55,637 bases of DNA from JBLIRR01 sp049472395 (GTDB lineage Bacteria; SZUA-182; DTGQ01; JBLIRR01), in assembly GCA_049472395.1 (NCBI GenBank), contig JBLIRR010000041.1, forward strand, positions 1-55,637, read 5' to 3'. A model generated the notes under the pieces. That model searched no databases, was not told the origin of the DNA, and saw only the letters and a program-made list of their open reading frames with translations. Below are positions 18,501 through 25,885 of this stretch, in pieces; positions within the stretch are counted from its first letter, which is position 1, and each line of letters starts with the position of its first letter. The position numbers were made by a program, and so were the translations under genes.

Positions 18501-18842
18501 GCACTTCGTGATGTTGCGGGTATGCTCCGGTCATTTCATTATGCCGCCTATGCCGGTTTCTTGCGATATTCTTATTGTCAGCAGGATGAACAGGACTTTT
18601 TGGAGAAGTGGCTAAAGGCATGGTATACGCATGTATGCAAGCTTTTTCTTAGCTCTTATCTAAGGACAGTGAACAATATTCCTCTTCTTCCTCAGGACAG
18701 GGAGGATTTTCATATTTTATTTAATGCCTATCTTTTAGAGAAGGCTGTGTATGAGTTAGGCTATGAATTGGATAACCGGCCTGATTGGGTGATGATTCCT
18801 ATAAGGGGTATACAGGCTATTCTATTTGATTTGGCCGAATAG
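15522..18842 (+). CDS. treS: Trehalose synthase-maltokinase fusion (TreS-Mak)
   Basis: The first ~550 of 1106 residues are a GH13 trehalose synthase that interconverts maltose and trehalose: LRLDAVPYL with Asp205, LLAEANQW with Glu247, and LRNHDELTLEMV with Asp313. After a linker the C-terminal ~530 residues are a maltokinase (aminoglycoside-phosphotransferase-like fold), with IHGDYHLGQ near residue 958 and IDFEGEPG as the metal-binding motif. The kinase makes maltose 1-phosphate from maltose and ATP. Such fusions are known from several phyla. It starts 8 bp after the GT4 gene. The last ~143 codons are duplicated at 32315-32749. Confidence 0.95.
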   Translation: MPLVNSPLWYKEAVIYELHVKGFFDSNADGIGDFKGLIRKLDYLHDLGITAIWLLPFYPSPFRDDGYDIANHFNVHPAYGTLQDFKEFLKQAHKRKIRVITEMVLNHTSDQHPWFQKSKRARPGSPWRNFFVWSKTPEKYGDARIIFKDFETSNWSWDPVAEAYYWHRFYAHQPDLNYDSRKVQKAIFEVIDFWLGMGVDGLRLDAVPYLYEREGTNCENLPETHAFLKKLRAHMDRKFQDRMLLAEANQWLEDAAVYLGEGDECNMAFNFPLMPRMFMALQMEDRFPIIDILDPPIPIPEGCQWALFLRNHDELTLEMVTDEERDYMYRVYAQDPHTKINMGIRRRLAPLLSNNRRKIEVMNILLLTLAGTPVIYYGDEIGMGDNYYLGDRNGVRTPIQWSPDRNAGFSKANPQKLYLPVIIDPEYHFEVVNVENQERNLSSLLWWMRRTIAARKRFKAFSYGDITFLNPQNRKVLAYIRYYQDQAILVIVNLSRFSQVVELDLSRFEGFIPEEIFSQNRFPIIKNTPYILTMGPHNYFWFLLEKEQETISIKREESFPFIQVKKGFKNLLEAEAQEALEQALARYVKQSRWFGGKGRTMRGLQIIEGALSIRQNMPPLYLIMLRVNYEEGVPETYFIPVSFAPQEEFHQLQHQFPQGIIAHMSIDNEEGILYDALYNKALHYIFLNMISKRKKVKGHSGRFEAFPYKKFHTYMSDPNLSLNTAVLGIEQSNTSIVYKNTFILKFIRKVESGPHPDAEIVKTLTEKSDFTHVPPFAGAIEYRAQNGELTLIGLLQRFVPNEGDAWIFTLDNINKYCERILSGKPDIKKIPQITFWDPGKESYPHNHYPDEYIDAFFSEMITLLGERTGQLHLSLFSLSDDPSFAPEPFSVLYQRSVFQSMRSVVRKVFRLLKDNMKTFSDNLREEATVVMTSEKRILNRLAKIVGKKISAMKIRIHGDYHLGQVLFTGKDFSIIDFEGEPGHALSQRRLKHSALRDVAGMLRSFHYAAYAGFLRYSYCQQDEQDFLEKWLKAWYTHVCKLFLSSYLRTVNNIPLLPQDREDFHILFNAYLLEKAVYELGYELDNRPDWVMIPIRGIQAILFDLAE

Positions 18843-18849
18843 GTGTGGA
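18415..18849 (+). repeat. Direct repeat copy 1 (3' end of the treS-mak gene)
   Basis: The last ~430 bp of the gene and 7 bp beyond its stop are repeated in the same orientation at 32315-32749. The offset is a constant 13900 bp, without gaps, and I count roughly 14 mismatches (about 97% identity by eye). This copy is the intact one, in frame with the full gene. Confidence 0.9.
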
Positions 18850-18872
18850 TATTCGGGAAGGACAGATATTTT

Positions 18873-20057
18873 TCAAGAGATTAACTCTTCAATATAATCG
18901 GTAAATTTATACCAGGGTAAGGCTAGATTATTTCCGGGTAAATTCTGCTCTTCTTTTACTCTACATACTAATGTCCCTTTCTCTGCCGCCTCACTACCGA
19001 CAAGTTTTTTGAATCTTTCAAGAGGCTTTATATGATTAAAATTTGGTGTTGCGGTTAATTTAATCTCTATGGGATGAATTGTGCCTTTGGCATGGAGTAA
19101 GAGATCAACCTCCAGTCCATCGTGAGAACGCCAAAAATATAACGTAGGCCGTGTGCCTCGATTATAAAAAGCTTTATAAGCTTCACTGATTATTATTCCT
19201 TCGAATAATGCCCTACCCATGGCCCCGGCTAAGGTTGCTTCAGGAGATGGCTGACGCGTGAGGAGGCAGACAAGCGCAGAATCAAAAAAGTATATTTTGG
19301 GGGTTTTTATAAGCCGTTTGCTGAAATTTTTAAAATATGGTGGAAGAAATACAACAATATAGGAGGCTTTTAAGATACTTGCCCAGGATTTTACCGTTGG
19401 CAAAGATACACCACAGTCTCTTGCAATAGAAGCAGTATTAAAAGGGTTACTGTGAAAGGCGGCACACACATTGATAAAGGTTTCAAAGGTGCGCAAATCT
19501 TTTATATTTTCCAAATTCCGAACATCCCTTTCTATATAGGTTTGTAAATATCCTTCTAACCATAAATCTCTTTTCTCCGGATAAATTGCCGGATCAGGAT
19601 ATCCCCCGTTCCATACTGCGTGTTCCAGGTTATTCTGCTTGTTATACAGTCCTTCCTTAAGATTAAAGGGGGGTAATTCTAAAATCGCGACCCTTCCGGC
19701 CAGTGTCTCGCTAATGTTTTTCATTGATTGAAACTGTTGGGAACCTGTAAGGATCCATCGTCCGGGCTGATGATATCGATCTATCTCTATTTTGATATAG
19801 GAGAGTATCTCTGGGACATATTGGAATTCATCCACAATTATAGATTTATTTTTAAATTGAGCTAAAAATCCCTTAGGATCATGTAAAGCGAATGTCCTGT
19901 TTAAAGGATCATCAAAAGAAATATACGCATGAGAGTCCTTCAATTCGTGTTGCACGAAAGTAGTTTTCCCTGATTGGCGAGGGCCGGTTATCAATACAGC
20001 AGGAAAACCTGTGAGAGCTTCTTTAAACTTTGTGGATAATGAACGTTGTCTATACAT
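18873..20057 (-). CDS. AAA ATPase with DUF4143 domain
   Basis: The 394-residue protein has Walker A GPRQSGKT (25-32), Walker B SIIVDEFQ (72-79) and the sensor-like LTGSQQF. A DUF4143 C-terminal region follows, with a nuclease-like strand VDLLLHAKGTIHPIEIKLT near its end. Proteins of this type (AAA_14) are common in bacteria and archaea and their cellular role is unsettled; some have a PD-(D/E)XK-like C-terminus, which the D...EIK pattern here would fit. It stands alone, convergent with treS, and has its own promoter embedded in an inverted repeat at 20058-20093. It may be autoregulated. A second member of the family lies at 46706-48016. Confidence 0.88.
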   Translation of the reverse strand: MYRQRSLSTKFKEALTGFPAVLITGPRQSGKTTFVQHELKDSHAYISFDDPLNRTFALHDPKGFLAQFKNKSIIVDEFQYVPEILSYIKIEIDRYHQPGRWILTGSQQFQSMKNISETLAGRVAILELPPFNLKEGLYNKQNNLEHAVWNGGYPDPAIYPEKRDLWLEGYLQTYIERDVRNLENIKDLRTFETFINVCAAFHSNPFNTASIARDCGVSLPTVKSWASILKASYIVVFLPPYFKNFSKRLIKTPKIYFFDSALVCLLTRQPSPEATLAGAMGRALFEGIIISEAYKAFYNRGTRPTLYFWRSHDGLEVDLLLHAKGTIHPIEIKLTATPNFNHIKPLERFKKLVGSEAAEKGTLVCRVKEEQNLPGNNLALPWYKFTDYIEELIS

Positions 20058-20093
20058 ATTGACAATTATAAACTCTCATTTTATAATTGTCAA
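20058..20093 (-). promoter_or_regulatory. Consensus sigma-70-type promoter inside a 14-bp inverted repeat
   Basis: On the minus strand, TTGACA (20093-20088) is followed after exactly 17 bp by TATAAT (20070-20065). Both elements sit in the arms of a perfect inverted repeat (TTGACAATTATAAA and its complement). The ATG of the ATPase gene begins 7 bp after the -10 box, so transcription would start at or next to the start codon, giving a leaderless mRNA. The palindrome covers the whole promoter and would suit a repressor. Confidence 0.75.
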
Positions 20094-20246
20094 CAAATTG
20101 TTATTTACGTATTTAAAAATTTTCCTCCTATCCCACTACCGGCCTCAAAGCTATATCTAAAATCCGTTTAAAGATGGCTTCCAGAACTTGTTCTAAGGTC
20201 ACCTTCAATTTGTCTAAGAGTACTTCTATAATTTGTAACGTTTTAT

Positions 20247-20266
20247 ATTATATAACGTTATATAAT
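20247..20266. promoter_or_regulatory. 20-bp perfect palindrome ATTATATAACGTTATATAAT
   Basis: The palindrome lies in the 345-bp intergenic region upstream of the ATPase gene and downstream of the glycan operon. Partial copies of its core (GTAACGTTTTATA at 20235, TATAACGC at 20267) flank it, which suggests an operator or a protein-bound site. No promoter is evident beside it. The remaining intergenic sequence is AT-rich. Confidence 0.4.
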
Positions 20267-20402
20267 CTATAACGCATTTATTGACATATGTTTTCTCTTT
20301 AGATATAATTATAAAAAATCACAATTTAGGAGGAAAGGAAAAGAGGAGTATCTAAAAAAAATATTAATATTTTTTTTATAATAATCAATTAGATTTCTAA
20401 GT

Positions 20403-22115
20403 TCATATATCTAAAAATTTTCTCACCCTTTCTAGTGTCACTTCTTCGAAATACTCTTCTCTGATTTTTCTCCCAATGTGTTCATGCTCCTGTTTTTTCT
20501 TTACATCTCGATTTTTATAAAAGGTGAGTGCACTTAAAAGATCTTCGTGAGTATAAATAAACTGCCAAATATCAGCGGTAATGGATGTGGGAATGGAGTT
20601 ATAATGCATACCCTGCCGATTACCAACAATAATCACAGGGACTCCCTTGGCGAGGGTTTCTATACATGCGCTTGAATATCCAGAAACTAAGACATCAGCC
20701 TGTTCAAGCCAATCCCCGAAATTACTCTCATTTTCGATAAATCTAAATTCCCGAGACCAGGATGAATGAAAGGCTTTTTTAATTTCCTCCTTATCTGATG
20801 CGGGGTGTGGTTTAATCCAGAAGCGAATATTCCCTGACTTTATAGGGAGAAGACGAGCTATTACCTGTAGTATGAGGAGTGCTTCCTCCAACATCATAGG
20901 CAAGGTGACGAGAATAGTATAATAACAAGGATCTGGATAGACTTTTCTTTTCTTCCATAAATGTTGATATCGAAAAGCAGGAGCAGTAGTAACCTCAAGA
21001 TCCGGACAAAATTCCTTATGCACTCCGATAAGTGCCTTACTGATAATATGGACGCGATGAGGAAGCACGCCACACTGTTTTTCCATTGAGGTCGGATATA
21101 TATTGAGCTCTAAGGGGGATGCGATAAAACCCTGATATCCTACAACAGGGATTTTAGGAAGGAAATGATGAAAACCCATATTCCAGCCTTTATCAACGAC
21201 TTGGTTTTCAAACCAATTCACTACGAAGCGAATAGAAAGTCCTGATTTCTTAAGTCTTAAAGGAAAACGGTAGTTAAGCAGGGTTAAAAAGGCTAAAGAA
21301 AATCCCTTCATACTTTTTAATTCTTCTCGTACGAGAGGGGAAATATCTATGCCAAAAAAAAGAGCAGGACGAATCTTTGAGCTTACATATAACACACGAA
21401 AAACATACCCCCATGCAAAAAAATAATCAATAACCCTCAGATAATCCTCTTTTAAAAGATAATTTTTTTTGTCCAATCTTACTCTACACACAGTAGAATA
21501 TATTTTTCCAAGACCTATCTTATACCATGTGGGAACAAAGAAAAGAGTACGTTGAGTCTCTCGTGAAAGAGTATCTAAAAGTCCTGGATAATATCTATCT
21601 TGCCCAATTAAATCGTATTGCATAAAGATATCAATGAGAGTCAGAGGGTGGGCAGGGAGAGGCTTTCGTAATTTCCTTGTATATTTGCATATAAAGAAAA
21701 GAATGAAAAATTTGATTGGTGTAATAAAGATATAAAAGTAAGTTACAAATATTTTTATAATGCGATCTTTCAGTTTCTTATTATAAATAATTATTACACT
21801 TATATTTTGTTCTTTTAGGTATTTATTGATCATACGGACAGCTGCCTTGGAATCGATATAAATTACCGAAATCTTCTTCCCACTTTGAATCAACCCTTGC
21901 AATAATCTAATACAGCAGCAATAATGAAATAGTGGGCTTATAAAAACATTACGACTTGGGGGCGAAGAGCTCCACCAATCTATATTATCCTGGTGCAATT
22001 CAGAGAGTGAGGAAATAAGCTCGTTAAAATGCTTCCGAATGCTATGAGCAATCTCATTATATAAGATAGATAGTGAAGGACTTAATTTTCCATGATAACG
22101 AAGATCGAGATGCAT
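20403..22115 (-). CDS. Surface-polysaccharide GT-B-like transferase
   Basis: The 570-residue protein has a C-terminal half like CDP-glycerol glycerophosphotransferases and capsule-type GT-B transferases. Landmarks are FWIKPHPAS near residue 433, ADVLVSGYSSACIETLAKGVP and a C-terminal helix. The N-terminal half has a hydrophobic stretch near residues 125-150 (KIFVTYFYIFITPIKFFILF) that probably associates with the membrane. Donor and acceptor cannot be read from sequence. It is the last gene of the minus-strand glycan operon, 2 bp after the sulfotransferase gene, so it probably adds a group or chain to the same glycan. Confidence 0.75.
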   Translation of the reverse strand: MHLDLRYHGKLSPSLSILYNEIAHSIRKHFNELISSLSELHQDNIDWWSSSPPSRNVFISPLFHYCCCIRLLQGLIQSGKKISVIYIDSKAAVRMINKYLKEQNISVIIIYNKKLKDRIIKIFVTYFYIFITPIKFFILFFICKYTRKLRKPLPAHPLTLIDIFMQYDLIGQDRYYPGLLDTLSRETQRTLFFVPTWYKIGLGKIYSTVCRVRLDKKNYLLKEDYLRVIDYFFAWGYVFRVLYVSSKIRPALFFGIDISPLVREELKSMKGFSLAFLTLLNYRFPLRLKKSGLSIRFVVNWFENQVVDKGWNMGFHHFLPKIPVVGYQGFIASPLELNIYPTSMEKQCGVLPHRVHIISKALIGVHKEFCPDLEVTTAPAFRYQHLWKKRKVYPDPCYYTILVTLPMMLEEALLILQVIARLLPIKSGNIRFWIKPHPASDKEEIKKAFHSSWSREFRFIENESNFGDWLEQADVLVSGYSSACIETLAKGVPVIIVGNRQGMHYNSIPTSITADIWQFIYTHEDLLSALTFYKNRDVKKKQEHEHIGRKIREEYFEEVTLERVRKFLDI

Positions 22116-22117
22116 AG

Positions 22118-22876
22118 TTATATATACTTATATTTAGATAGATCTATATTCAAAATATTTGCTAATTTTTTATTATTTTCTAGATACCTACGATGTATCT
22201 TGATAAGTGTGTTTTTATTTAATGTTATTTTTTCAGATAATCCAAAAAAATCATCAATAGTAGAGCATAATCTATTCGATAAAGATTTATATAAATATTT
22301 AATACGATAAAATACTTTTGGATCCTTGGGTCGAATGCCGAATTTAAAATCTTCACAAAAACTATATGAAGATGAGCCACAATCATAACGCACCAGATGA
22401 TTGAGAATTCGTTTTACGTACAAGGCCTGCTTACTTAAGCTGGGATTAACAACAGGCCATGATATGGGATAATTCCGTGTTCCCAAAAAATTGAATATGG
22501 TATCAGCGATCATTTGGGGATCTTCTTTTAAGTGCTCATATACACATACTAAAACATTCTCTTTCCCAAATACTTTATATAGATAAGCTATGAGAGGATA
22601 CCAATCAATATAATGCCCTTCTAAATGTGGATTAGTTAAAAATGAATAGACAAAATCTTCTAGAGATAAAAGACCACCCGCTTTTATGTATTGAGAATAA
22701 TATTCAAGACCATCTGGTAATATTAATTTTCTTAATAATAATTCATCCAATATTCGGAATTGAGCAACCTGGATACATGCAATTTCCGGATTTTGTAAAT
22801 ATACATTTTTAAATAAAAAGGTAGTACCACATTTTTGAAATCCTATCTGAATAAAATCTAAATTCATTTTTTGCAT
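22118..22876 (-). CDS. Sulfotransferase-family protein, short form
   Basis: The 252-residue protein starts with IQIGFQKCGTTFLFKN (11-26), the 5'-phosphosulfate-binding loop of PAPS-dependent sulfotransferases. It later has VCVYEHLKEDPQ and FNFLG, typical of the family's second half. The segment that normally carries the 3'-phosphate-binding Arg and Ser (LRNPxxRxxSxY) is not visible between residues 35 and 60, so 60 or more residues may be missing in frame. It may be a divergent enzyme or an inactive one. It sits in the glycan operon, 39 bp after the aminotransferase gene. Confidence 0.75.
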   Translation of the reverse strand: MQKMNLDFIQIGFQKCGTTFLFKNVYLQNPEIACIQVAQFRILDELLLRKLILPDGLEYYSQYIKAGGLLSLEDFVYSFLTNPHLEGHYIDWYPLIAYLYKVFGKENVLVCVYEHLKEDPQMIADTIFNFLGTRNYPISWPVVNPSLSKQALYVKRILNHLVRYDCGSSSYSFCEDFKFGIRPKDPKVFYRIKYLYKSLSNRLCSTIDDFFGLSEKITLNKNTLIKIHRRYLENNKKLANILNIDLSKYKYI

Positions 22877-22915
22877 ATTTTGATTACGTAATCAACGATC
22901 AATATCCAAAATAGG

Positions 22916-23995
22916 TTAAGGGCTTTTGTGATCAATCGCTTTCCATTGATTAAAAAAAGCATCACAAAATTTAGACATATGGTGAATACTACCAACTGTC
23001 ACTCTTATATACTCTTTTAAATAATTGTGCGCAAAATTCCCTGTTACTAAAATATTTTTTTTATATAATCCAGAGATTATTTCGTTCACATGTCCTGCAC
23101 ATTTTATGAGGACAAAATTAGCTTTTCCCTCTCTATATTCAATCCCATTGTGTTGTAATTGATTTATCAGAAATTCTTTTCCTTTACGTGCTTCTTTAAT
23201 TGTGTCCATGATAAGCTGTGGTTCATCAAGGAGCTTTTCGGCAAAATATACAGCAAAGCTATTTACATCATAAGAAGGTCTCACCTTATACAAATTTTGA
23301 ACTATCTCGGGACACGCAGCAGCGTAGCCAATCCGCACCCCAGCGAGAGAACATAGTTTTGAAAAAGTTCTTAAGACAATTAAATTGCTATACAATTTAA
23401 TCTCCTCTATACACGTCTCTTCATAATAGTAAAAATATGCCTCATCAATTACGAGCATCGTATCGCATTCACTACATTTCTCAAGGATTTTCTTTAAGCT
23501 CCCTCTATCAAGGGCACTCCCAACTGGATTGTTGGGATTAACAACTATCGCCATCCGTATATCAGGATTAATAGCGCCTAAGAAATCATCCAAAGGAAAT
23601 GATAAATCTTCATAATATGAGACCTTAACAGCATTCGCATCAAATATCTGACAATATATAGGATACATCGCAAACGTGGGATCGGTTAATACAATGTTAT
23701 CGCCCCCTGATATATAAGCATCAAAAATATATTTAATAGCCCCATCAGATCCATTAGAAATACAAATATTTTCAAAAATAATATTATTATGTATTGCTAT
23801 TTTCTGAATTAAAGAAGCATATTCAGGATAAGAAGCTAACAATTGACGATCAATATGGCAAAGCATCCTCCTTATGAATTTTTCGGGCAGTCCTCCCGGA
23901 TTTTCATTCATATCGAGGCGTAAAAATCCTTTCCTAGAATCTTTCAAAATAGGGATTCTGTATATATTCTTAAGATAAGATTTAGCTGAAGGCAT
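22916..23995 (-). CDS. PLP-dependent aminotransferase, HisC-like class I/II
   Basis: The 359-residue fold-type I enzyme has SNGSDGAIKYIF (80-91) for the phosphate end of PLP, VVNPNNPVG (151-159), VIDEAY (182-187) and the Schiff-base lysine in TFSKLCSLAGVRIGY (Lys213). It is closest in style to histidinol-phosphate aminotransferase. No other his gene is present and it sits in a glycan operon, so it more likely aminates a sugar- or phosphonate-like intermediate or a small acid for decoration. The gap to the cytidylyltransferase gene upstream is 44 bp. Confidence 0.9.
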   Translation of the reverse strand: MPSAKSYLKNIYRIPILKDSRKGFLRLDMNENPGGLPEKFIRRMLCHIDRQLLASYPEYASLIQKIAIHNNIIFENICISNGSDGAIKYIFDAYISGGDNIVLTDPTFAMYPIYCQIFDANAVKVSYYEDLSFPLDDFLGAINPDIRMAIVVNPNNPVGSALDRGSLKKILEKCSECDTMLVIDEAYFYYYEETCIEEIKLYSNLIVLRTFSKLCSLAGVRIGYAAACPEIVQNLYKVRPSYDVNSFAVYFAEKLLDEPQLIMDTIKEARKGKEFLINQLQHNGIEYREGKANFVLIKCAGHVNEIISGLYKKNILVTGNFAHNYLKEYIRVTVGSIHHMSKFCDAFFNQWKAIDHKSP

Positions 23996-24039
23996 GATAA
24001 TAATTGACTACTCGAATAGTTTCTTTTGTGTGCATTTTT

Positions 24040-24789
24040 TTACCGGGAACATTTCTCTGTAAAACCATGTGCTCGCAACCAGAAATCAACTTGTCCCAAC
24101 TGAAACTCTTTATCAACATCAAGCCCCCCCCAGTTTTTGATAGAAAAGATTTTTTGTCCCATCCATTGTTGAGGTAGCATACCATAATCCCGGTTTTCGA
24201 GGCAATGCGGTCTGACTACTGACACACAATTATCCGCAAAGTAACAATCACCCTGCGCATCTCGATCACAATTAATCGCTTTCACATATTTATCATAACA
24301 TTCAAAAGGGATAAAAGGATGAACAAGGCCGTTTGGGCTGATTTTTCGTGCTCGTATTGGTGAATACCAGTTATATTGGGATACCGTGATAGCCGAATCA
24401 AGGTCTGGATCTTTTCGTAAGGCTTCAATGCCTTTATCAATGTGAGAAGATAAAAGCGTTGGAGCATTGCAGAAAAGCAAACAAATCATTTCTATTGTTT
24501 CTTCGGGATTACGCTTTTTAATTTCCTGATATCCGTGTATAAATGCATCATGCCCAAGTGCTTCTTTTGTACATAAGAATGCCGGACGTTTTATTATTTC
24601 AACCCTGTTTACCCGGGCCAACTCCATAAGGTTTTCATCATCAGTTGATAGATACACAGTATCTATATATTTTGATTCTTTTGCGGCCATCATCGGATAC
24701 TGCGCCATAGGTCTGCCCAAGACAGGCCTCGTATTTTTTCCAGGAAAACCTACGCTTCCTTTTCGTCCTAAAAGTAATGCCGGTATCAC
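24040..24789 (-). CDS. Acylneuraminate-type cytidylyltransferase (CMP-sugar synthetase)
   Basis: The 249-residue protein belongs to the NeuA/KdsB nucleotidyltransferase family. It has LGRKGSVGFPGKN at 7-19 for CTP binding, STDDENL (48-54), and a late LDVDKEFQ motif with a metal-binding Asp pair. It activates a sugar acid (sialic, legionaminic, pseudaminic or KDO-like) as its CMP derivative; the substrate cannot be decided here. The start is GTG and overlaps the stop of the radical SAM gene (GTGA), so the two are translationally coupled. Confidence 0.88.
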   Translation of the reverse strand: MIPALLLGRKGSVGFPGKNTRPVLGRPMAQYPMMAAKESKYIDTVYLSTDDENLMELARVNRVEIIKRPAFLCTKEALGHDAFIHGYQEIKKRNPEETIEMICLLFCNAPTLLSSHIDKGIEALRKDPDLDSAITVSQYNWYSPIRARKISPNGLVHPFIPFECYDKYVKAINCDRDAQGDCYFADNCVSVVRPHCLENRDYGMLPQQWMGQKIFSIKNWGGLDVDKEFQLGQVDFWLRAHGFTEKCSR

Positions 24790-25802
24790 CTGTTTATTCC
24801 TTTTTGTTCATTTATTTTTTTTATTTCAAGAGCACGATAACTACATTGATCGCACGCTTCTATTTCATGGGATCTGCCTTCAATATGAGCCTGTCGTAAT
24901 GCATGTAATCTTTCTGAGTTCCATTGTTTCGCTATTGAAACATCATTGATATTTCCCATTGAAAGCAAGTTTACATCTTTCACACCATGCATAAGACATG
25001 GCAGCAAAGTCCCATCATATAGAATAACCATTCTTTGCCAGATAAAGGGACATTCAAAGGTGCTGGTAAAGGTGCCTTTATGTTCAATCCCTTCTCCTTC
25101 TTCTCTCGCGTCTATGGAGCCGATCTCATCAACTTTATTTTTAAACAACGCAAAAAATTTATCAAGATGTTCTTTGATTTCGGGGTAGAGCACATTCTGC
25201 ATCCGTATTTTGGGGAATTTACTGCCCGCTTTTTCCCGAGCGGCAATAAGGCGGCTTGTGCCTTTCATGACTTTATCATAGCTGGCTCCTTTTCTATACC
25301 TTTCAAATGAACTTTTATCCCACCCATCAAATGAGATAGATATTCTTTTCATACCAGATGCAATGATCTTTTGGCAGGATTCATCAGTCAAAAATGTGCC
25401 GTTGGTATTAAAATATACATCTATTATTCCATGGCTCAGTGCATAATCGATCATATCAAATAATTGATGATGTAACATAGACTCCCCCCGCAGGGAAAGC
25501 TTGATTGAATAGAGTCCATTTTCCACACCTTCATCAATAATTCGTTTATACATATTAATATCCATATCACCAACGCCATTGGCGCACCAGTGGTCAGTAG
25601 ACCTTGCACATCCGGCACAACGTAAGTTACACCGATTGGTAATTTCTATATCTAAATGGAGCGGAAATGGTGCAACAATATGCATTCGTGGATTATTGAC
25701 CCACGCCTTACGATATTGCATAAAAACCGGGTCTTTGAGCATCTCGAAAAACACATTACCTTTATGGGATGTATAGTTATTGTGCATTATCATATTATTC
25801 AT
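24786..25802 (-). CDS. Radical SAM/SPASM-type enzyme
   Basis: The 338-residue protein has TNRCNLRCAGC with the CxxxCxxC motif at Cys58, Cys62 and Cys65, binding the [4Fe-4S] cluster that cleaves SAM. The usual barrel follows: LSLRGESMLH, VYFNTNGTFLT and ISISFDGWD. C-terminal cysteines (CPFIW, CLMHG, CDQC) look like SPASM auxiliary cluster ligands. It is coupled to the cytidylyltransferase gene by a stop-start overlap, so it probably modifies a sugar or a sugar precursor in the same pathway. Substrate unknown. Confidence 0.9.
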   Translation of the reverse strand: MNNMIMHNNYTSHKGNVFFEMLKDPVFMQYRKAWVNNPRMHIVAPFPLHLDIEITNRCNLRCAGCARSTDHWCANGVGDMDINMYKRIIDEGVENGLYSIKLSLRGESMLHHQLFDMIDYALSHGIIDVYFNTNGTFLTDESCQKIIASGMKRISISFDGWDKSSFERYRKGASYDKVMKGTSRLIAAREKAGSKFPKIRMQNVLYPEIKEHLDKFFALFKNKVDEIGSIDAREEGEGIEHKGTFTSTFECPFIWQRMVILYDGTLLPCLMHGVKDVNLLSMGNINDVSIAKQWNSERLHALRQAHIEGRSHEIEACDQCSYRALEIKKINEQKGINR

Positions 25803-25885
25803 TACATATCCAAATCAATAATATTCCTTGACTCTATGGGCCATGGCACTGCTTTCAAAAGTTGTCCCTAAAAAACTGATAAACA

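Noticed and set aside
22916..23995. True hisC for histidine biosynthesis
   Set aside because: The fold fits but no other his genes are present and the gene is within a glycan operon; the general aminotransferase call is safer.
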